From Nitriliruptoraceae bacterium (GTDB taxonomy: Bacteria; Actinomycetota; Nitriliruptoria; Nitriliruptorales; Nitriliruptoraceae): a stretch of DNA of 13,037 nt. This document shows, in pieces, positions 7,418 to 13,037 of the stretch. The notes beneath the pieces were generated by a model. It searched no databases. It was not told where the DNA came from and saw nothing but the letters and a program-made list of their open reading frames with translations. Position 1 is the stretch's first letter. Every line of letters begins with the position of its first letter. The stretch lies in assembly GCA_007117945.1 (NCBI GenBank), contig SKTN01000017.1, positions 1 through 13,037 of the forward strand. The letters are read 5' to 3'. Position numbers and translations under genes: made by a program.

Positions 7418-8179
7418 TTGGACACCCCCCGCCCGGTCGATCTCGGTGGCGGTACACCTGCGTGGTTCACGGGCCGCGACCCCGCGGCCGTCGCGCCCAT
7501 CGGGGGGGAGGGCAACCTCGCGCACCGCCGCCCCCACCGACCGCAGGACCTGGCCCGGACCCGTCGGGCGGTGGGCAGTGCCACGGGCACCGATGCCGCT
7601 CGCTGGCACCTGCTGCAGCAGGTCCACGGTGCGGACGTCGCGGTGGTCGACGAGACCGTGCCCGTCGGCGCGGAGCTGCGGGGCGTCGACGCGGCGGTGA
7701 CCGCGCTGGCGGACCGGCCCCTGGTGGTCCAGGTCGCGGACTGCATCCCCGTCCTGCTGGCCACGAGTGGGGCGGTGGGCGTCGCCCACGCCGGCCGGGC
7801 CGGGGTGCTGGCGGGGGTGGTACCGGCCGCCGTGGGAGCGCTGCGCACCCTGGTGGACGACGCGCCCGTGCGCGCCGTGATCGGACCGGCGATCGGGCCC
7901 TGCTGCTACGAGGTACCCGAGGCGATGCGCGACGCCCTGGCGGAGCGTCACCCGGAGCTGGTGGCCACCACGACCTGGGGGACGCCCGCCCTCGACCTCC
8001 CGGCGGGAGCCCGGGTGCAGCTCGAGGCCGACGGTGTCGAGGTGGTGCCGACCAGCGCGCCCTGCACCCGCTGCACACCGACCCTGTTCAGCCACCGTCG
8101 CGACCCCGCCAGCGGGCGACAGATCGGGCTGATCGTGCTGCGTGACGGCGACGCCGACCCGGCGGGGGAGGGCCCGTGA
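7418..8179 (+). CDS. pgeF: peptidoglycan editing factor PgeF (YfiH/YlmD, laccase-domain)
   Basis: Encodes 253 residues from TTG 7418, seven bases after the ftsZ stop. The family (DUF152, formerly multicopper polyphenol oxidase) includes E. coli YfiH, which keeps L-Ser out of the peptidoglycan stem; members also cleave nucleosides. Visible motifs are WFTGR near the N-terminus, QVHGADV with His70, ADCIPVLL with Cys109, and HAGRAG with His124; His70, Cys109 and His124 sit at the zinc/catalytic positions. IGPAIGPCCYEV and LFSHRRDPASGRQ close the domain. The usual HAGWRG is HAGRAG here. TTG 7418 keeps the whole domain; the in-frame GTG at 7340 would add 26 residues encoded inside ftsZ with no family match. 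The weak site AGGCGGGG precedes TTG. A role in wall editing fits the neighbours. Confidence 0.9.
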   Translation: MDTPRPVDLGGGTPAWFTGRDPAAVAPIGGEGNLAHRRPHRPQDLARTRRAVGSATGTDAARWHLLQQVHGADVAVVDETVPVGAELRGVDAAVTALADRPLVVQVADCIPVLLATSGAVGVAHAGRAGVLAGVVPAAVGALRTLVDDAPVRAVIGPAIGPCCYEVPEAMRDALAERHPELVATTTWGTPALDLPAGARVQLEADGVEVVPTSAPCTRCTPTLFSHRRDPASGRQIGLIVLRDGDADPAGEGP

Positions 8180-8901
8180 TCTCCACCGAGGAGCTGGCAG
8201 GGCGCCTGGAGACCACCCGCCACCGGATCGCCGAGGCCGCCGTGGCCGCGGGACGCCAACCTGGCGACGTGGTCCTCCTCGGTGTCACCAAGACCCACCC
8301 GCCCGAACTGGCCCGTGCTGCGGTGCAGCTCGGTCTGGTGGACCTCGCGGAGAACCGGGTGCAGGAGCTCACCGCGAAGCGCACGGAGGTCCCGGGCGCC
8401 CGGTGGCACCTGGTCGGCCGGCTCCAGCGCAACAAGGTCAAGGACATCGTGGGGACCCAGACGCTGGTCCACAGCGTGGACCGACGCTCCCTGGTGGACG
8501 CCCTGTCGGCACGCGCGGAGCGCGACGGGGTGGTGCAGCGCCTGCTGGTCCAGGTCAACGTCGGCGAGGATCCAGCCAAGGGCGGGTGCAGGTTCACCGA
8601 GACCGAGGACCTCGTCGCCTACGCTCGCGCTCGACCCAACCTCGCCGTCGAGGGACTCATGACGATCCTGCCCCTGCCCCCGGAGGGCGCGGACCCCATC
8701 GAGGAGGCACGGCCGCGGTTCGCGGCGCTGCGCGAGCAGCGAGACGCGGTCCGCGCACGCTTCCCCGAAGTGGTCCACCTCTCCATGGGGATGTCGGCGG
8801 ATCTCGAGGCCGCCGTCGCCGAGGGCGCGACGATGGTGCGGGTCGGGACCGCCCTGTTCGGCCCCCGGGGCGATGGGCCGTGGCGAAAGGACGCAGCATG
8901 A
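8176..8901 (+). CDS. yggS: pyridoxal phosphate homeostasis protein (YggS/YlmE/PLPBP)
   Basis: Encodes 241 residues folding as an alanine-racemase-like TIM barrel without known catalysis. The family binds pyridoxal 5'-phosphate and keeps vitamin B6 and amino-acid pools balanced. The motif LGVTKTHP has Lys39 as the PLP Schiff-base lysine. ENRVQEL, WHLVGRLQRNKVKDI, SVDRRSLVDAL, LVQVNVGEDPAKGG, and LSMGMSADLEAAVAEG with VRVGTALFGPR are the conserved blocks in order, the last two forming the phosphate-binding end. GTG 8176 overlaps the pgeF stop as GTGA, and GGGGGAGGG lies just upstream. The place between pgeF and sepF is the conserved Gram-positive ylmD-ylmE-sepF order. Why this gene travels with division genes is not settled; a link to D-amino-acid supply is inference. 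Confidence 0.96.
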   Translation: MISTEELAGRLETTRHRIAEAAVAAGRQPGDVVLLGVTKTHPPELARAAVQLGLVDLAENRVQELTAKRTEVPGARWHLVGRLQRNKVKDIVGTQTLVHSVDRRSLVDALSARAERDGVVQRLLVQVNVGEDPAKGGCRFTETEDLVAYARARPNLAVEGLMTILPLPPEGADPIEEARPRFAALREQRDAVRARFPEVVHLSMGMSADLEAAVAEGATMVRVGTALFGPRGDGPWRKDAA

Positions 8902-9536
8902 GCGCGATGTGGAACCGGACCCTGGTCTACCTGGGGCTGCGTGAGGAGCCCGACGAGGTCTACGACGACCTGCCGGAGCGCTTCGTCCCCGAGGACGACC
9001 CCCACGCCGAGCACGCGCCAGCCCGCGGGGCGGCACGCCGGCGGGAGGCAGTGGTCGACCGCCCCCGTGCGGAGCCTGCCCTGGCCGTCAGCGGTGCGGG
9101 CGACGGTGGTGGTGAGCGCATGGCCGCTGGTGGGGGCACGGCGCCCCGAGCCGCCCGGCCCGCCCCCGTGGAGGCGGTGGAGGACAACGTGCGTCCCCTG
9201 CGGGTCGCCGAGCCGCGGTCCGAGGCGGCGGAACGGTCCATCGCCGCGCGCGTCGCCCAGGTGGAGATCACCGACTTCGACGACGTGGAGGCGGTCGGTG
9301 CCCGCTACCGGACGGGACAGGCCGTGCTGTTCGACCTCTCCGCCACCTCCTCGGCGACGGCCCGTCGCGTGGTCGACTTCGTGGCCGGGTTGACCTACGC
9401 ACTGCGCGGTCGGCTCACCAAGGTCGGTGCCCGCGCCTTCCTGCTGGTACCCGAGGGTGTCAGGGTCTCCCCCGACGAGCGTCGCCGGCTCACCGAGCTC
9501 GGCTACCGCCTGCCATCGTCGGGGAGCGGGACGTGA
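8898..9536 (+). CDS. sepF: cell division protein SepF (FtsZ membrane anchor)
   Basis: Encodes 212 residues. SepF binds the C-terminal peptide of FtsZ and tethers filaments to the membrane, which matters here because no ftsA is seen. The N-terminus MSAMWNRTLVYLGLREEPDE is the short amphipathic membrane-binding helix followed by an acidic patch, as in actinobacterial SepF. A long Ala/Gly/Pro/Arg-rich linker (about residues 35-115) precedes the core domain at about 119-207. The core shows VEITDFDDVEAVGARYRTGQ, VLFDLS, ARRVVDFVAGLTYALRGRL and RAFLLVPEGVRVS, matching the DUF552 pattern RxxDFxxGxxxAxxGxxxxxxxxxFLLxP. The ATG overlaps the yggS stop as ATGA, with AAAGGA (8886-8891) six bases upstream. 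The linker is longer than in Bacillus SepF. Confidence 0.95.
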   Translation: MSAMWNRTLVYLGLREEPDEVYDDLPERFVPEDDPHAEHAPARGAARRREAVVDRPRAEPALAVSGAGDGGGERMAAGGGTAPRAARPAPVEAVEDNVRPLRVAEPRSEAAERSIAARVAQVEITDFDDVEAVGARYRTGQAVLFDLSATSSATARRVVDFVAGLTYALRGRLTKVGARAFLLVPEGVRVSPDERRRLTELGYRLPSSGSGT

Positions 9537-9832
9537 TCCTGGCGCAAGCCGCTCAGGGACGCCCCGTCTCCTCCGTGCTGGTGCTCGCGCTCCAGCTCTA
9601 CACCTTCGTGCTCTTCGCGCACGTGATCTTCTCCTGGATCCCGCGCACCCCCGAGCCGCTGGTGCCCTTCCAGCTCGGCGTGCGCAAGCTGGTGGACCCC
9701 GTCCTGACCCCGCTCAGGCGGGTCATCCCGCCCCTGCGGATCGGTGGGATCGCCCTGGACCTGTCGATCCTGGTGGTGTTCTTCGGCATCTCCCTCCTGC
9801 TGCTCCCCCTGGCAGCCTCCCTGCCCTTCTGA
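9533..9832 (+). CDS. yggT: YggT family membrane protein
   Basis: Encodes 99 residues, the usual size of this small integral membrane family (Ccb3/YggT). Two hydrophobic helices are predicted at about residues 13-36 and 73-95, separated by a conserved loop. FSWIPRTPEP follows helix 1. VDPVLTPLRRVIPPLRIGGI and ALDLSILVVF match the family pattern dPil.PiRriiP..ggiDlSpiv. The biochemical role is not established in bacteria; the plastid relative takes part in cytochrome b6f haem attachment. The position between sepF and divIVA is widely conserved in Gram-positive bacteria and suggests a role at the septum or pole. GTG 9533 gives a GTGA overlap with sepF, with GGGGAG (9521-9526) upstream. The helix-loop-helix layout makes a different family unlikely. 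Confidence 0.93.
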   Translation: MILAQAAQGRPVSSVLVLALQLYTFVLFAHVIFSWIPRTPEPLVPFQLGVRKLVDPVLTPLRRVIPPLRIGGIALDLSILVVFFGISLLLLPLAASLPF

Positions 9833-9854
9833 GCCGACATCGACCGGTCGAACC

Positions 9855-9858
9855 GGAG
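9855..9858 (+). promoter_or_regulatory. ribosome binding site of divIVA
   Basis: GGAG lies 6 bases before GTG 9865 and selects that start. The same frame stays open well upstream across sepF and yggT, but the first conserved DivIVA residues follow immediately after this GTG. Confidence 0.6.
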
Positions 9859-9864
9859 CATCCC

Positions 9865-10620
9865 GTGCCCTACAGCCCCGAGGACATCGTCGCCTACGCC
9901 TTCCGGACCCGCGCACGCGGCTACGACCGTGACGAGGTCGATGCCTTCCTCGACGAGCTCGCCGACCAGATCGAGCAGGAACGTGCGCGCTCGGCGACCC
10001 TCGAGGAGCGGGTCACCGCCCTCGAGGCCGACCTCACCGAGGCCGACGAGAGCGAGCGGGCGCTCAAGCGCACCCTGATCACGGTGCAGGACGCTGCCGA
10101 CCGCGCCCTGACCGAGGCGCAGGAGGAGGTGGCTGAGCTGCGGGCCGAGGCCGACCGCGAGATCGCTGCCCGGCGCGAACGCACCGAGGGCGAGCTGGCC
10201 GAGCAACGCGCCCGAGCCGAGGCTGAGGCCGCGCGGTTGCTGGACGCCGCCCGAGCCGAGGTGGCAGCGCAGCAGGAACGGGTGCGTCACCTGCAGGAGC
10301 TCGATGCCGGGCACCGCGCTCAGCTCCGCGACCACCTCGAGGGGCAGTTCGGCGCACTGGCCGCGCTGCCCGACCCCTTCGCCGACCTCGACCTCGGTGT
10401 CACCGCGGAGGGTGCGGGGGCGGCGGAGGATCCGGCCGCGGACGACGCGGTGGGCGCAGGTGCGGACGAGGGGGCGCCGGCGCAGGAGGACCCCGCCGCG
10501 GACGATCCCTGGCGTCGCTCAGCCGACCTCGAGCCCGACGAGCCTGGGCCCGGTGCGGACGACGAGGGCTCCGGGGACGACGCGGACGGCCAGCGTCCCG
10601 ACGGGCCGATGTGGGGCTGA
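9865..10620 (+). CDS. divIVA: DivIVA-domain polar/septal scaffold protein
   Basis: Encodes 251 residues. DivIVA (Wag31 in mycobacteria) self-assembles at curved membrane, marking poles and septum and directing wall growth. The N-terminal domain reads VPYSPEDIVAYAF then RGYDRDEVDAFLDEL (residues 18-32), the family hallmark (usual form RGYDxDEVDxFLDxV). A long heptad-rich coiled coil, heavy in Glu, Ala and Arg, follows at about 30-165. The C-terminal tail (about 170-251) is strongly acidic and low in complexity, containing EDPAADD twice (residues 188-194 and 208-214) and ending PDGPMWG. The residue before RGYD at the Bacillus Phe17 membrane-insertion position is Ala, as expected if another loop residue does that job. 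The gene stands 32 bases after yggT, with GGAG before GTG 9865. Wag31 is usually essential for tip growth in rod-shaped actinobacteria; that role here is inference. Confidence 0.92.
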   Translation: MPYSPEDIVAYAFRTRARGYDRDEVDAFLDELADQIEQERARSATLEERVTALEADLTEADESERALKRTLITVQDAADRALTEAQEEVAELRAEADREIAARRERTEGELAEQRARAEAEAARLLDAARAEVAAQQERVRHLQELDAGHRAQLRDHLEGQFGALAALPDPFADLDLGVTAEGAGAAEDPAADDAVGAGADEGAPAQEDPAADDPWRRSADLEPDEPGPGADDEGSGDDADGQRPDGPMWG

Positions 10621-10746
10621 GCTCGCCTCCGGTAGGGCGGGTGCCTGGGGCACGGTGTCGGTCTGGACAGCGCCGCCCGACCGGCGCAGTATGTCCACAG
10701 TCGCGCGCGGTGAGACCGGTCCTGCCCGCGCGGTGGGGGTACGCCG
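10621..10746 (+). promoter_or_regulatory. divIVA-DUF1353 gap with small hairpin and weak promoter
   Basis: This 126-base gap marks the end of the conserved cluster. GTGCC-TGG-GGCAC (10641-10653) is a 5-base-pair hairpin 20 bases after the divIVA stop, without a U-run, so at most a weak terminator. TGGACA (10664-10669) and CAGTAT (10687-10692) with a 17-base spacer could be a weak promoter for the next gene. GGGGG at 10735-10739 is the likely ribosome site. Confidence 0.3.
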
Positions 10747-11361
10747 ATGGCGACGAACACGGACACGACGGCGTCCGCGCCGGCATCCGGTTGGCTGGGT
10801 GTGGGCTTCGAGGACGACGCACGGGCACTGGTCGAACAGGACGGTTGGCGTTCCTGGCGCACCCGCGGGGAGATCAGGTGGCGGAGCAGCGACGGCACGG
10901 TCATCACCGTGCCGAGCGACACCCCCACCGACTTCGCCTCCGTGCCGCGCCCCTTCGTCTGGTTCATCCCGCGCTACGGCCGGTGGACCAAGCCCTCGAT
11001 CGTGCACGACCACCTGTGGCGCACCGCGGCACCTGCGGGTGAGGTGAGTTGGCGGGCGGCCGATCGGTACTTCCGTGAGAGCATGGCCCACACCGAGGTC
11101 CCGCTCCTGCGTCGGTGGATCATGTGGGCGGCGGTGCGCGTCGCCGCGTTGACCAAACGCGGCGGCTGGCGCGGGTGGTGGCGCGACGCTCCGGCCGTCG
11201 TCGTGTTCGTGCTCCTCGGTGCGGTGTTCGTCCTGCCACCGGCGGTGCTCATCGTGCCCGCGCTGGTGATCTACCACCTCGTCGAGTGGCTCGTGCACGG
11301 CGTCACGCGGCTGCTGCGACGCCCCTCGGTGTCACCCGGCATGGACGTCCGCAGCGGCTGA
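10747..11361 (+). CDS. DUF1353 family protein with C-terminal membrane segment
   Basis: Encodes 204 residues. Residues about 35-140 match DUF1353, a family of unknown biochemical function often found in phage-like regions. The family marks are visible: a beta-rich lead WRSSDGTVITVPSDTPTDFA with SVPRPF, then a proline/glycine turn, the HDHLW block (IVHDHLW) and ADRYFRESM followed by LLRRWIMWAAVRV. Asp, His-Asp and Ala-Asp pairs are positioned as in the family and might bind metal, which is inference. Residues about 149-186 are strongly hydrophobic with a Pro-Pro break, so probably one or two membrane helices, followed by a basic tail LLRRP. The basic flank suggests a cytoplasmic C-terminus. 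The first 18 residues are Thr/Ala/Ser-rich and poorly conserved. The start at ATG 10747 is supported by GGGGG upstream. Its function is unknown; no other phage gene lies beside it. Confidence 0.8.
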   Translation: MATNTDTTASAPASGWLGVGFEDDARALVEQDGWRSWRTRGEIRWRSSDGTVITVPSDTPTDFASVPRPFVWFIPRYGRWTKPSIVHDHLWRTAAPAGEVSWRAADRYFRESMAHTEVPLLRRWIMWAAVRVAALTKRGGWRGWWRDAPAVVVFVLLGAVFVLPPAVLIVPALVIYHLVEWLVHGVTRLLRRPSVSPGMDVRSG

Positions 11362-11536
11362 GGCAGACCGACGCACGCAGGGCAGCGGGTGCGGCCCGGG
11401 CCGTGCGCTCATGGTGGTGCTGCGTGCGCTGGGTGCGGCATGACATAGGTGGTCGAGCGCCCGAGAGGTCCTGAAGGCGTCTCTAGCGTCCGTCGCGCCG
11501 GGCGCAGCAGCTCCGCGGGTACCGAGGGCCAGCGGC

Positions 11537-11564
11537 CGGAGCGGGGGCAGTCCTCCCCGTTCCG
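11537..11564 (+). other. hairpin H1 in subtilase leader
   Basis: CGGAGCGGGG (11537-11546) pairs with CCCCGTTCCG (11555-11564) over 10 base pairs with one G-U pair and an 8-base loop. The outer half of its 5' arm can also pair with GCTCCG upstream (11510-11515), so two alternative folds are possible. Confidence 0.45.
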
Positions 11565-11578
11565 CGACGAGGCGACCG

Positions 11579-11608
11579 GCTGGCTGGCGTCACCTCGACG
11601 CCGCCAGC
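11579..11608 (+). other. hairpin H2 directly before the subtilase start
   Basis: GCTGGC-T-GGCGTC (11579-11591) pairs with GACGCCGCCAGC (11597-11608) over 12 base pairs, with one bulged T (11585) and the loop ACCTC. It ends six bases before the GAGGGG ribosome site, so it could influence initiation or protect the message. No U-run follows. Confidence 0.5.
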
Positions 11609-11613
11609 AGCCC

Positions 11614-11619
11614 GAGGGG
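11614..11619 (+). promoter_or_regulatory. ribosome binding site of the subtilase gene
   Basis: GAGGGG stands 6 bases before ATG 11626. This start yields a complete signal peptide, which supports the choice. Confidence 0.65.
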
Positions 11620-11625
11620 ACCGGT

Positions 11626-13037
11626 ATGCCGCTACGAGGTCTGATCGCCCGGACACTGATCGTCGCTGTGCTCGCCACCGTGATCGTGCCGCTGTCGTGG
11701 GAGCAGCCGGCCGAGGCGGCACGGTTCAACCGCGACATCGTGCTGACCGAGGACGGACCCTCGATCACCGAGGAGCTGCTGCGCGCCGGTGCGCGGGTGA
11801 CCTGGCAGAACCGGTCGGGGCAGGAACTGACGGTGACCGGCGCGAACGGGGTGCTGCACTCCGGGCTCATCCCGGACGGGGGGTCCTACAGCGCTGCGTT
11901 GACCGTGCCGGGGACCTACGCCTGGGAGACGGAGGTCGGGGGTGGCGAGGTGACCGCCATCGCGACCCTGCCCTCGGGCAACAACCTGCCGGTGCTGGCC
12001 AACCTGGAGCAGATCCCCTTCCCGCCCCGTTCCGACGGCGATCTGGTCATGCACCCGTCCCTGGCGATCGAGACCTCGATGACCCGGGCGGTGGTGCGCT
12101 TCCGCAGCGACGCCACGATCCAGCAGGCCAGGTCGGCGATGAGCCGGGCGAACGTCCACCTGCTCGGCAGCCTGCCCCGTCTCGGCCTGGTCCTGGTGGC
12201 GGTGCCACCCCAGAGCGACCACCGGCGCATCGATGACGCCATCGCCACCCTGCGCGACCGGGACGGCGTGGAGGCGGTGGTCCCCGACCTCGAGCCGGTC
12301 AGCACGCGACTGCCCCCACCCTCCGATCTCGGGCCCTCGACCTACAGCTGGGTGCCCCCGCAGGTCGCGGCCTCGGGTGACGGCGGTAACTGGGGCCTTG
12401 AGCTGAGTCGGGTGCCGGCGGTGTGGAACCTCGACGACGCCTGGCACACGCGGGGAGATCCCGCGGGTCGCACCGTGGTCATCGATGAGGGGTTCGAGGC
12501 GCACGTGGACCTGCCTCGGCTGACGCTCGAGCGGTGGTGCACCTCCGGGCGGCTGTTCACCTGGTGCACCAACGACGAACCTGACGACCACGGCAACCAC
12601 GTCGCCGGCATCATCGGTGCCGGGCACGCCGCCGACGCGACCGCGGGTGAGACCAGCATCGGGACCGCCGGGGTCGATCCCCACAGCCACCTGCACGGCG
12701 TGAGTCGGTCCGGGCTGGCCGGCCTGTGGCCCGTCTTCGATCAGCTGCTGGCCCGCCTGGAGTCCGGGAGCATCCCTGACGTCCGCGTCGTCAGTGGCAG
12801 CTTCGCGCTGTCCATCGACCCGACGCAGTGGATCGACACCTTCGCCGACCAGACCTGCGGCACCGACGACGCGGGGGAGCCACGTCCCTGCCACCCCAGG
12901 TTCGAGCCGCAGCGGCGGGCGCTCGCGGAGGACTACGGCGTGACCATGCGGCGCACGATCGAGTCCTTCGTCGATCGGCTCGACGACCCGCCGGTGTTCG
13001 TCTTCGGCGCCGGCAACGACAGCGCCTTCTTCTGCGA
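11626..13037 (+). CDS. secreted subtilisin-family serine protease (S8), 5' part
   Basis: Partial at the 3' end: 470 residues are visible. Residues 1-31 form a signal peptide (basic start, hydrophobic LIVAVLATVIVPL, cleavage likely after AEA at 29-31). Residues about 33-115 resemble a cupredoxin-like beta sandwich (GARVTWQNRSGQELTVTG, then GSYSAALTVPGTYAWE), but no copper ligands are visible. Residues about 155-225 look like an inhibitor-type pro-domain (VVRFRSDATIQQ to VPDLEPV). The catalytic part starts near 260 with NWGLELSRVPAVWNLDDAW. Asp287 lies in VVIDEGFEAHVDL, His322 in DDHGNHVAGIIGA, and the oxyanion Asn464 in VFGAGNDS. The Ser block lies past the window. Usual forms are DTG and HGTHVAG, so DEG and HGNHVAG are slight variants. 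Cysteines appear only in the catalytic part (residues about 300-470). Exported and probably self-activated; substrate unknown. Confidence 0.85.
   Translation, partial: MPLRGLIARTLIVAVLATVIVPLSWEQPAEAARFNRDIVLTEDGPSITEELLRAGARVTWQNRSGQELTVTGANGVLHSGLIPDGGSYSAALTVPGTYAWETEVGGGEVTAIATLPSGNNLPVLANLEQIPFPPRSDGDLVMHPSLAIETSMTRAVVRFRSDATIQQARSAMSRANVHLLGSLPRLGLVLVAVPPQSDHRRIDDAIATLRDRDGVEAVVPDLEPVSTRLPPPSDLGPSTYSWVPPQVAASGDGGNWGLELSRVPAVWNLDDAWHTRGDPAGRTVVIDEGFEAHVDLPRLTLERWCTSGRLFTWCTNDEPDDHGNHVAGIIGAGHAADATAGETSIGTAGVDPHSHLHGVSRSGLAGLWPVFDQLLARLESGSIPDVRVVSGSFALSIDPTQWIDTFADQTCGTDDAGEPRPCHPRFEPQRRALAEDYGVTMRRTIESFVDRLDDPPVFVFGAGNDSAFFC

Larger units (their letters stand above)
11362..11625 (+). 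promoter_or_regulatory. structured leader upstream of the subtilase gene
   Basis: This 264-base gap holds no convincing gene. CGGCCCGGGCCG (11392-11403) is a 12-base perfect palindrome that might act as a weak terminator of the DUF1353 gene. TAGCGT (11484-11489) could be a -10 box but has no clear -35. Downstream, two strong stems lie before the ATG: 11537-11546 with 11555-11564, and 11579-11591 with 11597-11608. GCTCCG (11510-11515) can instead pair with CGGAGC (11537-11542), excluding the first stem. This could be a cis-acting RNA, but no riboswitch class known to me fits. Confidence 0.4.

Noticed and set aside
6136..7848. Antisense open frame (570 codons) spanning the ftsZ leader and ftsZ
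   Set aside because: It crosses ftsZ and pgeF, has a low-complexity translation, and shows no ribosome site or homology. It is a base-composition artefact, as are the antisense frames at 588-1451, 1574-2734, 4185-5744 and 11632-12894.
10747..11361. Prophage remnant
   Set aside because: DUF1353 is common in phage, yet there is no integrase, attachment repeat, capsid or tail gene and no change in base composition.
11490..11625. A known riboswitch such as the c-di-AMP (ydaO) element before the protease gene
   Set aside because: ydaO elements often precede actinobacterial wall hydrolases, but I cannot find their conserved blocks here. Hairpins alone are not enough.
11719..11970. Copper-binding (plastocyanin-type) function in the protease
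   Set aside because: The Cys, His and Met ligands expected of a type 1 copper site are not seen in this segment.
1..13037. tRNA, rRNA, CRISPR array, insertion sequence or integron
   Set aside because: I read the gaps on both strands and saw no cloverleaf, spaced direct repeats, transposase or terminal inverted repeats.

Overview
The window is a very GC-rich stretch, dense in genes and coding on the + strand throughout. It holds the downstream half of a division and cell-wall (dcw) cluster, followed by two accessory genes. The order murD-ftsW-murG-murC-murB-ftsQ-ftsZ-pgeF-yggS-sepF-yggT-divIVA, with no ftsA, is the arrangement typical of Actinomycetota. The strong G/C third-position bias and frequent GTG starts agree with that. 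A deep-branching class such as Nitriliruptoria or Acidimicrobiia is possible, but that is inference and no marker here fixes the lineage.

Bases 1-6031 carry peptidoglycan-precursor and septal genes: the 3' end of murD, then ftsW, murG, murC, murB and ftsQ. Every junction is a 4-base ATGA or GTGA overlap, so the genes form one tightly coupled transcript. MurD, MurC and MurB make and extend UDP-MurNAc precursors in the cytoplasm. MurG makes lipid II, FtsW polymerises it at the septum, and FtsQ helps assemble the divisome.

Bases 6032-6255 are the only long gap in the cluster. They hold a plausible promoter, an AT-rich inverted-repeat element and two perfect GC hairpins ahead of ftsZ, so ftsZ probably has its own control. 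FtsZ is followed by pgeF (YlmD/YfiH), yggS (PLP homeostasis), sepF (FtsZ membrane anchor), yggT and divIVA. Together they cover Z-ring formation, its tethering in the absence of FtsA, and polar or septal organisation.

Bases 10621-13037 leave the conserved cluster. A DUF1353 protein with an added hydrophobic C-terminal segment comes first. After a 264-base gap containing strong RNA hairpins lies the 5' part of a secreted subtilisin-family protease (S8). It has a signal peptide, a cupredoxin-like domain without visible copper ligands, a pro-domain, and Asp and His of the catalytic triad; the Ser lies beyond the window.

Most of the window is ordinary. The parts most worth a second look are the ftsZ leader, the hairpin-rich leader of the protease gene, the protease domain arrangement and the DUF1353-membrane fusion. 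I see no tRNA, rRNA, CRISPR, insertion sequence or phage module.
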